Below are positions 14,491 through 21,464 of a DNA stretch of 22,430 nt, piece after piece. Numbering within the stretch: position 1 is the first letter of the stretch; each line of letters begins with the position of its first letter. Position numbers and translations under genes: made by a program. Origin of the DNA: a virus; the IMG/VR virus record IMGVR_UViG_3300048837_001366, positions 1 through 22,430 of that record, one strand, 5' to 3'. Below the pieces are notes generated by a model, which ran no database searches, was not told the DNA's origin, and saw nothing but the letters and a program-made list of their open reading frames with translations.

Positions 14491-14516
14491 GGTAGCGCGG
14501 CCTAGCGCCGCGCACC
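14491..14516 (+). other. Intercistronic hairpin after scaffold gene
   Basis: A 7-bp GC-only stem, GCGCGGC (14495-14501) with GCCGCGC (14507-14513), and a 5-base loop CTAGC. It extends by GGT/ACC across a bulged A. No T-run follows, so it is not a classic terminator. It may act as an RNA stabiliser, a processing site or a partial attenuator between scaffold and cement. Confidence 0.6.
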
Positions 14517-14562
14517 GAGCGTAACCGAGTATCACAATCCATCAACAAGGGAGTTAGGCATT

Positions 14563-15039
14563 ATGCCTTTCGTTCAGACCACCTACAGTGAGCGCATGCA
14601 GCCTGCCTTCGAGGGCATGCTCCATGGCACTGACAACGATGTTTTCACTGGCATCGTTGAAGCGGAAACGACCATCGGATTCGGCAAAGCCGTCAAGTCC
14701 GAGGCTGGTGCGGAGTCGATGAACAACATCATCGACTTTGGCGCGGCTGCTGCCACGTTCGCTGGCATCACGGTCAAGGACCCGGCACTCGGGGCCGAGG
14801 TTACGGCGTACGGCGCTGGCAAGAATGCCGGTGTCCTGCGGCGTGGCCAGATTTGGGTGAAGTCGACCGGCGCTGCGGCGGTGGTCGGTGCCTTCGCCTA
14901 TTACGTCCCGGCGACGGGCGTCATCCAAGCCAACTCCGGTGGTGGTGCTGTTGCCATCGCTGGCTCACGCTGGGTGACCAACGCCGCGCAGGACGGACTC
15001 GCTGTGCTGTACATCCCGGGACCGGTCGCTAACGCCTAA
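14563..15039 (+). CDS. Capsid decoration/cement protein (DUF2190-like)
   Basis: A 158-residue protein with an extended N-terminal arm (first 45 residues: FVQTTYSERMQPAFEGML) and a compact beta-rich Ala/Gly/Val core ending LAVLYIPGP. This is the pattern of head-cement proteins that sit on the capsid lattice and strengthen it after expansion. GVLRRGQIWVKSTGAAAV and the alternating small-residue strands resemble the DUF2190/structural-cement group. AGGGAG lies about 9 bases upstream of the ATG. Position directly before the major capsid gene is typical. The assignment comes from pattern and context, without alignment. Confidence 0.78.
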   Translation: MPFVQTTYSERMQPAFEGMLHGTDNDVFTGIVEAETTIGFGKAVKSEAGAESMNNIIDFGAAAATFAGITVKDPALGAEVTAYGAGKNAGVLRRGQIWVKSTGAAAVVGAFAYYVPATGVIQANSGGGAVAIAGSRWVTNAAQDGLAVLYIPGPVANA

Positions 15040-15048
15040 GCCCCTGCC

Positions 15049-15086
15049 TGATTAGCGCAAGCTAATCATCAGGGCGCTTACGCGCC
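15049..15086 (+). other. Two tandem hairpins between cement and capsid genes
   Basis: First hairpin: TGATTAGC (15049-15056), loop GCAA, GCTAATCA (15061-15068), an 8-bp perfect stem with a stable GNRA-type tetraloop. Second: GGCGC (15073-15077), loop TTAC, GCGCC (15082-15086). No T-run follows either. They sit in the 81-base gap 5' of the capsid gene, where they may protect or define the 5' end of a capsid mRNA. Confidence 0.65.
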
Positions 15087-15120
15087 ACGCTACCCGAACC
15101 ACAATCGAAAGGACTAAAAG

Positions 15121-16083
15121 ATGTTTCTTCCCGACGCACAACAGGCGCTGGGCTTTGTCGTAAGCCAGACCTCGCACATCGAGGCCACGGTGTACGAGGA
15201 GCAGTATCCCGAGATTCAGTACGACAAGCTGATCCCGATCGATACCAGCGCCAACGAATGGGCCAAGTCCGTCACGTACTACTCGATGAACAAAGTCGGC
15301 GCAGCCGGTTGGTTTCATCACTACGCGAAGGACATCCACGTTGCCGACAGCGAGCGTGCGAAGCACGAGGTCGGTGTCGAGATGGCCGACATCGGCTACC
15401 GCTGGTCTCTGGAAGAGATCGGCCAAGCGATGATGACCGGTACGCCGCTGCAGGCCGAACGGGCTGCGGCTGCGCGCCGTGCATACGAGGAGTTCATGGA
15501 CGAGAAGGCCCTGTTCGGTGATGCCGACAAGGGAATTTTCGGCCTGCTGAACTACCCGGGCATCACGACCACCACCGTGCCTGCGGATGGTGGCGACGAT
15601 GACGAAACCTCGTGGGCCATGAAGTCGGTCGATCAAATCCTGCGCGACTTCAATGCCGCGCTGACCGGCATCATGGTGGACTCGCTGCAGGTGGAAATGG
15701 CTGACACGGTTCTGCTGCCGTTGCAGTCGCTTAACCTGCTTGCGCAGACCCGCCTCGGCTCGGGCGATGGTGCGATGACGCTGCTCGACTTCATCGCCAC
15801 CAAGAACGTGTACACGTTCCAGACCGGTCGGCCGTTGCTGATCCGTGCTGTGCGTGGACTCGAAACGGCGGGTGAAGGTGGTGTCGGTCGCATGATCGTG
15901 TACCGCCGCGACCCGCAAGTGCTGAAAATGCACGTGCCGATGCCGCACCGCTTCATGCCGGTGTGGCAGACCGGGCCGCTCGTGTTCGACGTGCCCGGCA
16001 TCTTCCGCCTCGCTGGCGTGGAGGTTCGTCGCCCGGGCGCGTTCCGCTACGTGGACGGCATCATGGATGCCAACTACGAGTAA
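15121..16083 (+). CDS. Major capsid protein (DUF2184 type)
   Basis: A 320-residue protein resembling the DUF2184 group of HK97-fold capsid proteins. An N-terminal segment (residues 1-45) contains YEEQYPEIQYDKLIPID. A long helical part follows (SLEEIGQAMMTGTPLQAERAAAARRAYEEFMDEKALFG, about 100-137, given here in outline). Then come IFGLLNYPGI, a loop with DGGDDDETSW, a central helix/strand block with LLPLQSLNLLAQTRLG, and a C-terminal beta part ending VEVRRPGAFRYVDGI. GAAAGGA precedes the ATG. Many family members are not extensively cleaved; here no obvious protease site near the N-terminus is visible. Third positions are strongly G/C, as expected of the most highly expressed gene. Confidence 0.92.
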   Translation: MFLPDAQQALGFVVSQTSHIEATVYEEQYPEIQYDKLIPIDTSANEWAKSVTYYSMNKVGAAGWFHHYAKDIHVADSERAKHEVGVEMADIGYRWSLEEIGQAMMTGTPLQAERAAAARRAYEEFMDEKALFGDADKGIFGLLNYPGITTTTVPADGGDDDETSWAMKSVDQILRDFNAALTGIMVDSLQVEMADTVLLPLQSLNLLAQTRLGSGDGAMTLLDFIATKNVYTFQTGRPLLIRAVRGLETAGEGGVGRMIVYRRDPQVLKMHVPMPHRFMPVWQTGPLVFDVPGIFRLAGVEVRRPGAFRYVDGIMDANYE

Positions 16084-16112
16084 GGCGCAAGCCTGATGCA
16101 CTGAGTTGCAAA

Positions 16113-16154
16113 CCCCGCCGCGTGTTTTGCCTCCCAAGCAGCGCGGCGGGGCTT
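16113..16154 (+). terminator. Hairpin after capsid gene (terminator-like)
   Basis: A perfect 10-bp GC stem, CCCCGCCGCG (16113-16122) with CGCGGCGGGG (16142-16151), enclosing a 19-base loop and followed by CTTT. The T-run is short, so termination may be partial. It is about 30 bases after the capsid stop. Confidence 0.65.
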
Positions 16155-16160
16155 TGCGAG

Positions 16161-16213
16161 GAGGGGGCATCGCGCAGCGCGGCGGTGACCCCCTCTTTAC
16201 CTGTTTAGTTTTT
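16161..16213 (+). terminator. Second hairpin with T-rich tail
   Basis: GAGGGGG (16161-16167) pairs with CCCCCTC (16189-16195). The loop contains a smaller CGCG-CAG-CGCG hairpin. T-rich DNA follows (CTTTACCTGTTTAGTTTTT), the best Rho-independent terminator-like tail in the window. With the preceding hairpin it would reduce read-through from the capsid gene into the connector genes. Confidence 0.65.
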
Positions 16214-16239
16214 CAACTGCGCTAGTGGAGGCTTAGGCT

Positions 16240-16866
16240 ATGATTGACAAGACCCCAGCGGTGCGGGTTGGCATGTTCGACACGCCGCTGAATAAATTGC
16301 GCAAGGCACCGCGCGAGGTGGTGACCGTGCGCATCAAGAATCGCGGCCCCAACCCGCGCATCATCTTCGATACATCGCAGCGCGCAATCAAGTTGGCAGT
16401 TGGCGAAGCCAAGGCCATCGAGATCGGCAAGAAATATGCGCAGCGGATTCAGGCATTGTCGCTGCAGGGCGGCTCGCTGACTGTGCTCGACCAATCGGTG
16501 CTGGATGGCGATGCTGATGCCAAGCCGGTGCAGCGTGTGCGCATCAAGTCGCGCGGCGAACACAACGCCGAGCATGCTGCGCAGGATCAACGCACCAGCA
16601 AGCGTGCACCGAAGACCAAGGCCAAGCACGGCTCGGTCAGCAAGTCATCCGGCAAGCCTGCAAAGGCACCGAAGGACTCGAGCGTGATCCGGCCGGAAAT
16701 CAAAACGGCATCCGAGTTGCTGAACGCAATGAACGATGGCGAGCCGCTGGCTTACAACCATTTCAAGTCGGTGGCCTTTAGGGTGCTGCCTGCCGGTACG
16801 CTGGCCAACGGGGCCAACAAGGCAGCCATCCTGAAAGCCTTGGAGGTGCACGCCCGGGCCGAATAA
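16240..16866 (+). CDS. Unknown head-module protein with basic linker
   Basis: A 208-residue protein between the capsid gene and the connector genes. Residues about 1-92 look globular and beta-rich (VVTVRIKNRGPNPRIIFD, AIEIGKKYAQ, GGSLTVLD). Residues 95-150 form a Lys/Arg/Ser-rich, probably disordered linker. Residues 155-208 form a small helical C-terminal domain (ASELLNAMNDGEPLAYNHF, KAAILKALEVHARAE). GGAG at about 16227 precedes the ATG. I do not recognise the family. Position suggests a capsid, connector or DNA-contacting head protein; the lysine-rich linker would suit contact with packaged DNA. Confidence 0.72.
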   Translation: MIDKTPAVRVGMFDTPLNKLRKAPREVVTVRIKNRGPNPRIIFDTSQRAIKLAVGEAKAIEIGKKYAQRIQALSLQGGSLTVLDQSVLDGDADAKPVQRVRIKSRGEHNAEHAAQDQRTSKRAPKTKAKHGSVSKSSGKPAKAPKDSSVIRPEIKTASELLNAMNDGEPLAYNHFKSVAFRVLPAGTLANGANKAAILKALEVHARAE

Positions 16867-16883
16867 GGCCCCGGTGCCACGTG

Positions 16884-16903
16884 GGCTGGCCTAAAAACCA
16901 GCC
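16884..16903 (+). other. Small hairpin 5' of the large inverted repeat
   Basis: GGCTGG (16884-16889), 8-base loop CCTAAAAA, CCAGCC (16898-16903). It ends exactly where the left arm of the 16-base inverted repeat begins, so the two could stack coaxially. It lies 18 bases after the stop of the preceding gene. Confidence 0.6.
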
Positions 16904-16992
16904 GAAATAAGCCCCGTCCGTAAGCTTTACGGGCAGCCCGGCTACCCCAGCCGCCCCCAAGGCGGTTTAGGCGCATGGACGGGGCTTATTTC
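16904..16992 (+). terminator. Large structured element with 16-bp closing stem; possible terminator
   Basis: The left arm GAAATAAGCCCCGTCC (16904-16919) and right arm GGACGGGGCTTATTTC (16977-16992) are perfect reverse complements. The 57 bases between them contain further potential hairpins: GTAA-GCT-TTAC (16920-16930), CGGCT-ACCCC-AGCCG (16939-16953) and, competing with it, CCGCC-CCCAA-GGCGG (16951-16965). The AAATAAGCCCC...GGGGCTTATTT form resembles a bidirectional terminator with A- and T-rich ends, but the loop is much longer than usual and itself structured. A stable non-coding RNA or a DNA-level site is the alternative. It fills most of the 190-base gap, the longest non-coding stretch in the window. 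Confidence 0.55.
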
Positions 16993-17056
16993 CAGTTTAG
17001 GGCGGGCCAAAGTTCCCGCCAAGTTCCCTACCCCTGCCAACCCGGAGGCCCCAGCC

Positions 17057-17428
17057 ATGGCGGTTATTGTGCCCACACTGGACGAGATTCTGGCGCGCTT
17101 CCCCGCGCTGGAGGGCAATGATGAACTTGTGCAGGCTTGCTTGGAAGAGGCAGCAGCACAGGTGGACGACCGGTGGCTCGAATCCGATACCAAGCGGGCC
17201 ATCATGTACCTTACTGCGCACTTGACGCAGACCGAGCTTGACCGTGGTGGCGAGTCGGGCGCTGCAGGCAACATCGCAAGCGAGTCGATGGGGCCAATCA
17301 GCGTGTCGTATCGCGACGGCGCTGCAAGCGGCAAGGTGGACGACTACAGCACCACCATCTATGGCCAGCGCTTTGCTGAACTGCTGCGCGCCAACTTTGG
17401 TGGCGTACTGGTGGCAGACGCGCAATGA
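17057..17428 (+). CDS. Head-tail connector protein (DUF4054-like)
   Basis: A 123-residue protein with the pattern of DUF4054/adaptor-type head completion proteins. It has an N-terminal helical bundle starting FPALEG (residues 15-20), helices with AAAQVDDRWL and IMYLTAHL, then SVSYRDGAASG and a C-terminal STTIYGQRFAELL segment. Such proteins form a ring below the portal to which the stopper and tail attach. GGAGG is 10 bases before the ATG. The stop overlaps the next start by 4 bases (ATGA), which fits successive connector proteins made in register. Confidence 0.82.
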   Translation: MAVIVPTLDEILARFPALEGNDELVQACLEEAAAQVDDRWLESDTKRAIMYLTAHLTQTELDRGGESGAAGNIASESMGPISVSYRDGAASGKVDDYSTTIYGQRFAELLRANFGGVLVADAQ

Positions 17429-17751
17429 ACGTTGCTCGACTCCAAAACACAGCACTGCGCCAAATCAAGCGCTGGGGCGGGCAAGGCTTCCTTGTCCGTG
17501 ACGGCGCTAAGCGGGCGTGCTGGGTTTGCATCATCGATTACAAGCCGCGCGATGCAGACCTGCGCATGGTTGGCGCAAAGCGTGCACTGATTGCCGCCAA
17601 GGGACTCGCGGTTGGCCCCGACCGCGAGTTGGACCAAGTGGAGTTCAAGGGCCAACGCTGGCGCATCGTCAATCCGATCACAGGGCCGCGCCCGAACGGC
17701 ACGCCCATCTTTTACGACTGCGAGGTGGTCTATGAATCCGCTGCAACGTGA
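17425..17751 (+). CDS. Putative head-closure (stopper) protein
   Basis: A 108-residue, beta-rich protein. The C-terminal part, with ELDQVEFKGQRWRIVNPITGPRPNGTPIFYDCEVVYE, is described here by its key features: an Asp/Glu before a FKGQRWRIV strand, a PxTGP turn, and a final YDCEVVYE strand. This small barrel layout is common in head-closure proteins such as SPP1 gp16-type stoppers. The start is an ATGA overlap with the connector gene, and its last 20 bases overlap the next gene. Family assignment is by pattern and gene order only. Confidence 0.65.
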   Translation: MNVARLQNTALRQIKRWGGQGFLVRDGAKRACWVCIIDYKPRDADLRMVGAKRALIAAKGLAVGPDRELDQVEFKGQRWRIVNPITGPRPNGTPIFYDCEVVYESAAT

Positions 17752-18121
17752 CATCACGGTTGTACGTGGCAACTCGGGGCCAAAGGCTGGAATCATTTTC
17801 CGCCTGCAAGCTGGCGACCCGCTGGAGCCAATTGCGTACGAGGATATCCGCTTGTCGGTTTATGATAAGCGGGGCACCACTGAAATCCTCCGTGCCACAC
17901 TTGGCAACGGGGGAATCGTCGTTCTGGATGAACCGACCGGCACCATTGCTTGGTCGCCAACGGCAGAAGAGAGCCGCTCGATTCCAAAAAGCAGTGACGG
18001 TGTCACACCAAAGGCAACGTACGAGCTTGAGGTTTGGAATGCGGGCACCGAGTTGACGTACATGATGGGCGGTGTGATCGCCATCGGTGGCGTCAACGAC
18101 GACGTTGAATCGGATTCCTGA
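17732..18121 (+). CDS. Small beta-rich fibre-base/BppU-like protein
   Basis: A 129-residue protein starting with ITVVRGNSG, then a Gly/Pro strand pattern (GIIFRLQAGDPLEPIAYEDI in outline) and a C-terminal YELEVWNAG segment. This beta-sandwich pattern is common in small phage proteins encoded just before collagen-like fibres, where they anchor the fibre. The ATG at 17732 has GAGGTGG upstream and overlaps the preceding gene by 20 bases. The longer in-frame upstream ATG at 17591 would overlap the stopper gene by more than 150 bases and is rejected. It ends 2 bases before the fibre gene. Confidence 0.65.
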   Translation: MNPLQRDITVVRGNSGPKAGIIFRLQAGDPLEPIAYEDIRLSVYDKRGTTEILRATLGNGGIVVLDEPTGTIAWSPTAEESRSIPKSSDGVTPKATYELEVWNAGTELTYMMGGVIAIGGVNDDVESDS

Positions 18122-18123
18122 TC

Positions 18124-19416
18124 ATGGCCGAGGACGTACAACTCGTCATCGAAGAGAACCAAGTCGTTGCGGCGGTCGGCCCTGAGCCGGTCGACGTGCT
18201 TACGCTTGTCATCGCAGGCCCGCCCGGGCCTGCAGGACCCGGCGCAGGTGCGCAGGGACCGGAGGGGCCGCAAGGCCCTGCAGGCCCCCCGGGCCAAGAT
18301 GGCCAGATCATTGTCACCGAGGGCAATGTCGTAACTGGCGAAGGTGCGCCCAACGATGCGGACGGCGAGCCGGATGGCACGCTGTACATCGATGAACTGC
18401 CGCCCAATGACGTTTATCTGAAAGAGGCGGGCACCTACGTCTACAAGGTTTCCATCAAGGGCGCGCAGGGCGCGCAGGGCATCCAAGGCCCTGCAGGCGC
18501 AGCAGGTGACGCAGGCCTTTCGATTCGCGTCGTTGCTGGTGTGCCCAACAATGCGCTTGGTGTGAATGGTGACAGCGCAATCGATAATCAAACGGGCGAC
18601 CTGTACCTGAAGGCTGCAGGCGTTTACGTGCTGCAGTACAACTTGCGCGGCCCCGCTGGTGAAGATGGCGAGCCGGGCGCAGCCGGTGCAGACGGCGCAG
18701 ATGGTGCCGATGCCTACTCGGTTGCGTTGAGCGCTGGCTTTGAAGGCACGTGCGAGGAGTGGCTGGAGTCGCTTATCGGCCCGCCCGGGCCTGCAGGTGC
18801 GGACGGTGTTAGCGACGTGCCCGGTCCCCCGGGTGAAGATGGCGAGGACGGTGCGCCCGGCGCACCGGGTGCCGATGGTGCCAGTGCGTATGAGGTTGCG
18901 GTTGCGAATGGTTTCGTCGGTGATGAAACTGCGTGGCTGGCATCGCTGGTTGGCCCTGCTGGCGCAGATGGCGAGGATGGCGATGACGGTGCCCCCGGTG
19001 CGCCCGGTGCTGATGGTGCTCCCGGCGCTGATGGCGCACCGGGTGCGGACGGCGCTGACGGCACCGACGCGGCTATCGAGCGGGAGGTGCCTGCCACCAT
19101 TACGGCAAGCACCAACCTCGATGACGATGATGGTGGTGACTTACTGGTCATCAACCCTGCAAGCGGCGCGGTGGTGCTTACCGTGCGCAAGCAGGCCACG
19201 TACGCTTGGTCCGAGAACTGGCAAATCGACCTGTGCAACATCAGCGATGGTACGCACGAGGTGCGTGTGGTGGCAGAGGACGGCGACGTCACGATTCACA
19301 CTGGTGAAGCGACCGGCACGTTCCGCGCCATTAACCCGCACGGCGGCACTGCAACGCTGAACCGTTTGGCAGCCAATGTATGGGTGCTGAGCGGCAACAC
19401 GGCCGAGGTTGTCTGA
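18124..19416 (+). CDS. Collagen-like tail fibre protein
   Basis: A 430-residue fibre with an N-terminal attachment domain of about 35 residues (VQLVIEENQVVAAVG), then Gly-X-Y runs alternating with small modules. There are two copies of the PN-x-G-x-NGD type module (GAPNDADGEPDGTLYID and GVPNNALGVNGDSAID). There are two copies of the SAYEVAVANGF type module (DAYSVALSAGFEGTCEEWLESL and, closer to consensus, SAYEVAVANGFVGDETAWL). A last lysine-poor collagen run (GADGAPGADG) leads to a beta-rich C-terminal domain of about 110 residues. It shares these modules with the fibre at 7015-8889 but is otherwise different. The ribosome site is weak, suggesting coupling to the upstream gene. The last base of its stop is the first of the next ATG. 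Confidence 0.9.
   Translation: MAEDVQLVIEENQVVAAVGPEPVDVLTLVIAGPPGPAGPGAGAQGPEGPQGPAGPPGQDGQIIVTEGNVVTGEGAPNDADGEPDGTLYIDELPPNDVYLKEAGTYVYKVSIKGAQGAQGIQGPAGAAGDAGLSIRVVAGVPNNALGVNGDSAIDNQTGDLYLKAAGVYVLQYNLRGPAGEDGEPGAAGADGADGADAYSVALSAGFEGTCEEWLESLIGPPGPAGADGVSDVPGPPGEDGEDGAPGAPGADGASAYEVAVANGFVGDETAWLASLVGPAGADGEDGDDGAPGAPGADGAPGADGAPGADGADGTDAAIEREVPATITASTNLDDDDGGDLLVINPASGAVVLTVRKQATYAWSENWQIDLCNISDGTHEVRVVAEDGDVTIHTGEATGTFRAINPHGGTATLNRLAANVWVLSGNTAEVV
18877..18954 (+). repeat. Fibre module shared with the first collagen-like gene
   Basis: These 26 codons (starting GASAYEVAVANGF) encode a segment identical at 24 of 26 residues to 8200-8277 in the other fibre. By my codon-by-codon comparison, 14 of the 24 conserved residues use different synonymous codons. 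The protein module is therefore conserved while the DNA has diverged, arguing against a recent duplication. Confidence 0.8.
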
Positions 19417-20936
19417 TGCGTTTTGGTCTTGGTCATATCCAGCGCGGCAACGGGCTGCAACTGAACGCAGGCGCAGCGGCGTACATCGCTGCGCTGTCGG
19501 TCGAGCCCAATGACACGTACAAGGCCAAAATCAACACGCTGTTTGACAGCCTTGATGCAGCGGGCCTTACCGGCAAGCTGAATTGCCTTTGGGCTGCGGT
19601 CAACCCGGCGCAGGACCACGGGGATTCGCTTATCAACATCGTGAATCCCGGCACGTTCGACCTGACTGCAATCGGCTCGTCACCTGCATCGTATTACAGT
19701 GGGAGTCTTGGCCGCTGGAGTTCTACCGGTTCGGATGGGTACGACACAGGCTTTGCGGTCGGTGATGGCACCACCAGCATCACAAACTTTTGCATGTTCG
19801 TTCGCAACCGGCACTCCGCGACCACGAGCACCGGTTTGGACATGGGTGCTTATGACGGCACCAACTGGACTGCGTTCATCACACGCCGCTCCTCGTTGGA
19901 AATGCGCGGCAGTGTTGGCAGCAACTCCCTTGGCAACCACCTCACAGTCGGTGCCAACGGTGGTGTGCTCGGCTGCATCCAGCGTGATGGCTCGAATTCG
20001 CTTAAGCTGTACCGCGATGGGTTGCTGCAGTTTTCATCGGGCGCGATTGGCTACAACGCAGCCACGACCACTGACATCCATATCCTTGGATTTAACAATA
20101 ACGGCACGCACGTGCGCAACGTGTGCCCGCAATACTATGCAGGCATCGCGGAGGCCCTTACCGACCAAGAGCAGGCCGACTTGTTCGCCATCATGGAGGC
20201 TTACGTCGAAAGCTATGACGGCGCGGATGGCTTTAGCACTGACATGTTTGTTGCTGACTCGTGGTTGTACACCACGGTTGGTACGTTCCAGAGCATCGCT
20301 ATTCCGAAGAGTCGGACGCAAGTCGTCTTCGAGTTACAAGGTGGTGGCGGCGGTGGCGGTGGTGCTACCGACGGCGCATTCAACGGAACTGGTGCTGGTA
20401 TTGCTGGTGGCTCGACCGCGTTTACAAAACCTGCTGGTGGCGCAGTCGTTGCGCTTGGCGGCAACGGTGGCAGTCCCTGCTTCCCAACAGGCACGCCAGC
20501 TACTGTCACAGGTGGTGGTGGATCTGGTGGCGATGCCGCAGCTGAAACTGGTACAAGCGGCGGTCCGTTTTATCGCGGTGCTGCTGGAAGCATCGGAACA
20601 GGAAAAGGTTATGGCGGCGGCTCAGCGTGGCCCGCTTCCAACACAGCAGACAAGACTGCTCCCGGGACCAACACTAGCGTCGTCGGCGTGCAAGGCAATC
20701 TGTACGGTGGTGCAGGTCAGGCGGGCGCGCGTAACTCTGGCGGCACAGTTTATTGCGGATCAGGTGGTGGTGGCGGTGGCAAGAACACGCTAACGCTCGC
20801 AACCGAGGATTATGACTTCGAGCACGTGCTTTCCGTCAACATTGGTTCGGGCGGCAACGGGCAAACGCCAACGGTCGGCAACGCGATTGCAGGTGGCGCA
20901 GGACGCCAAGGCTGCATGCGCATCAGTTGGAGCTAG
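19416..20936 (+). CDS. LamG-like and glycine-rich putative receptor-binding protein
   Basis: A 506-residue protein. Residues 1-60 form an N-terminal helical attachment part (NAGAAAYIAALSVE, TYKAKINTLFDSLDAAGL). Residues about 80-265 have the pattern of a concanavalin/laminin-G-like carbohydrate-binding sandwich, closing with the typical YAGIAEALTDQEQADLFAIMEAYV helix (in outline). Residues about 290-506 are a glycine-rich domain with several Gly runs (from residue 309), probably a polyglycine-type sandwich as found at the tips of some phage adhesins. The start is a TGATG overlap with the collagen fibre; the two probably assemble as shaft and tip. Base use in the glycine-rich part is somewhat more A/T-rich than neighbours, a possible sign of exchange. 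Host-receptor binding is inferred. Confidence 0.82.
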   Translation: MRFGLGHIQRGNGLQLNAGAAAYIAALSVEPNDTYKAKINTLFDSLDAAGLTGKLNCLWAAVNPAQDHGDSLINIVNPGTFDLTAIGSSPASYYSGSLGRWSSTGSDGYDTGFAVGDGTTSITNFCMFVRNRHSATTSTGLDMGAYDGTNWTAFITRRSSLEMRGSVGSNSLGNHLTVGANGGVLGCIQRDGSNSLKLYRDGLLQFSSGAIGYNAATTTDIHILGFNNNGTHVRNVCPQYYAGIAEALTDQEQADLFAIMEAYVESYDGADGFSTDMFVADSWLYTTVGTFQSIAIPKSRTQVVFELQGGGGGGGGATDGAFNGTGAGIAGGSTAFTKPAGGAVVALGGNGGSPCFPTGTPATVTGGGGSGGDAAAETGTSGGPFYRGAAGSIGTGKGYGGGSAWPASNTADKTAPGTNTSVVGVQGNLYGGAGQAGARNSGGTVYCGSGGGGGGKNTLTLATEDYDFEHVLSVNIGSGGNGQTPTVGNAIAGGAGRQGCMRISWS

Positions 20937-20939
20937 GCA

Positions 20940-21431
20940 ATGAGCCTTGATACCCGCGAGCTAATTCTTGCGCGCATGTTCGACATCTTGGACGGCATGC
21001 GCACCGACATACTGCTGCCGACCGACGAGCGGTTTGTGACCGTGGCGCGCAACCGGGGCAAGCTGGACAACGACAAGCTGCCTGCAGGCTACCTGCTTGA
21101 CGGCGATGAAGATACGACCATGGCGGGCACCGGCCGTGGGCGTGTGCGTATGCAGCCTGTGTTCGTAACGATGCGACCGCAGGTGTTTGTGGTTTTGAAA
21201 GTGACAGGGGCCGAAAACAAAAAGGCCGAGTTGATTGGGCCGCTGTTGAATAAGTACCGGGGCAACATCATGCACCGCTTTGCCACCGACACGGGGTTGC
21301 TTGCGTTGCTCGGGGCCGAGGGTGACTTTGGTTACGTCGGTATGACTACCGATTTGAAAACCGGGATGCCGATGGACGGACAGGCGCAACTCAATTTCAC
21401 CGTTCGGCATCTTGTGAATCCCTACGCCTGA
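20940..21431 (+). CDS. Putative tail completion/terminator protein
   Basis: A 163-residue alpha/beta protein with a helical start (TRELILARMFDILDGM), a MQPVFVTMRPQVFVVLK strand pair in the middle, a helix with GPLLNKYRGNIMHRF, and a C-terminal strand with AQLNFTVRHL. This layout matches tail-terminator proteins (lambda gpU-like group), which cap the tail tube and join it to the head. GGAG lies 9 bases before the ATG. Its place directly before the tail tube gene supports the call. No residue-level motif defines the family, so confidence is moderate. Confidence 0.7.
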   Translation: MSLDTRELILARMFDILDGMRTDILLPTDERFVTVARNRGKLDNDKLPAGYLLDGDEDTTMAGTGRGRVRMQPVFVTMRPQVFVVLKVTGAENKKAELIGPLLNKYRGNIMHRFATDTGLLALLGAEGDFGYVGMTTDLKTGMPMDGQAQLNFTVRHLVNPYA

Positions 21432-21464
21432 CCGTCCACTGGCTAAACAAAGGAGTACTGCCCT

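Noticed and set aside
16904-16992. tRNA or cloverleaf RNA gene.
   Set aside because: The closing stem is 16 bp instead of 7, there is no TpsiC-like arm, no anticodon loop geometry and no CCA-like end.
16974-17130. A short + strand frame beginning ATGGACGGGG inside the right arm of the inverted repeat.
   Set aside because: It has no ribosome site, runs out of frame into the DUF4054-like gene, and its roughly 50-residue product looks like random reading.
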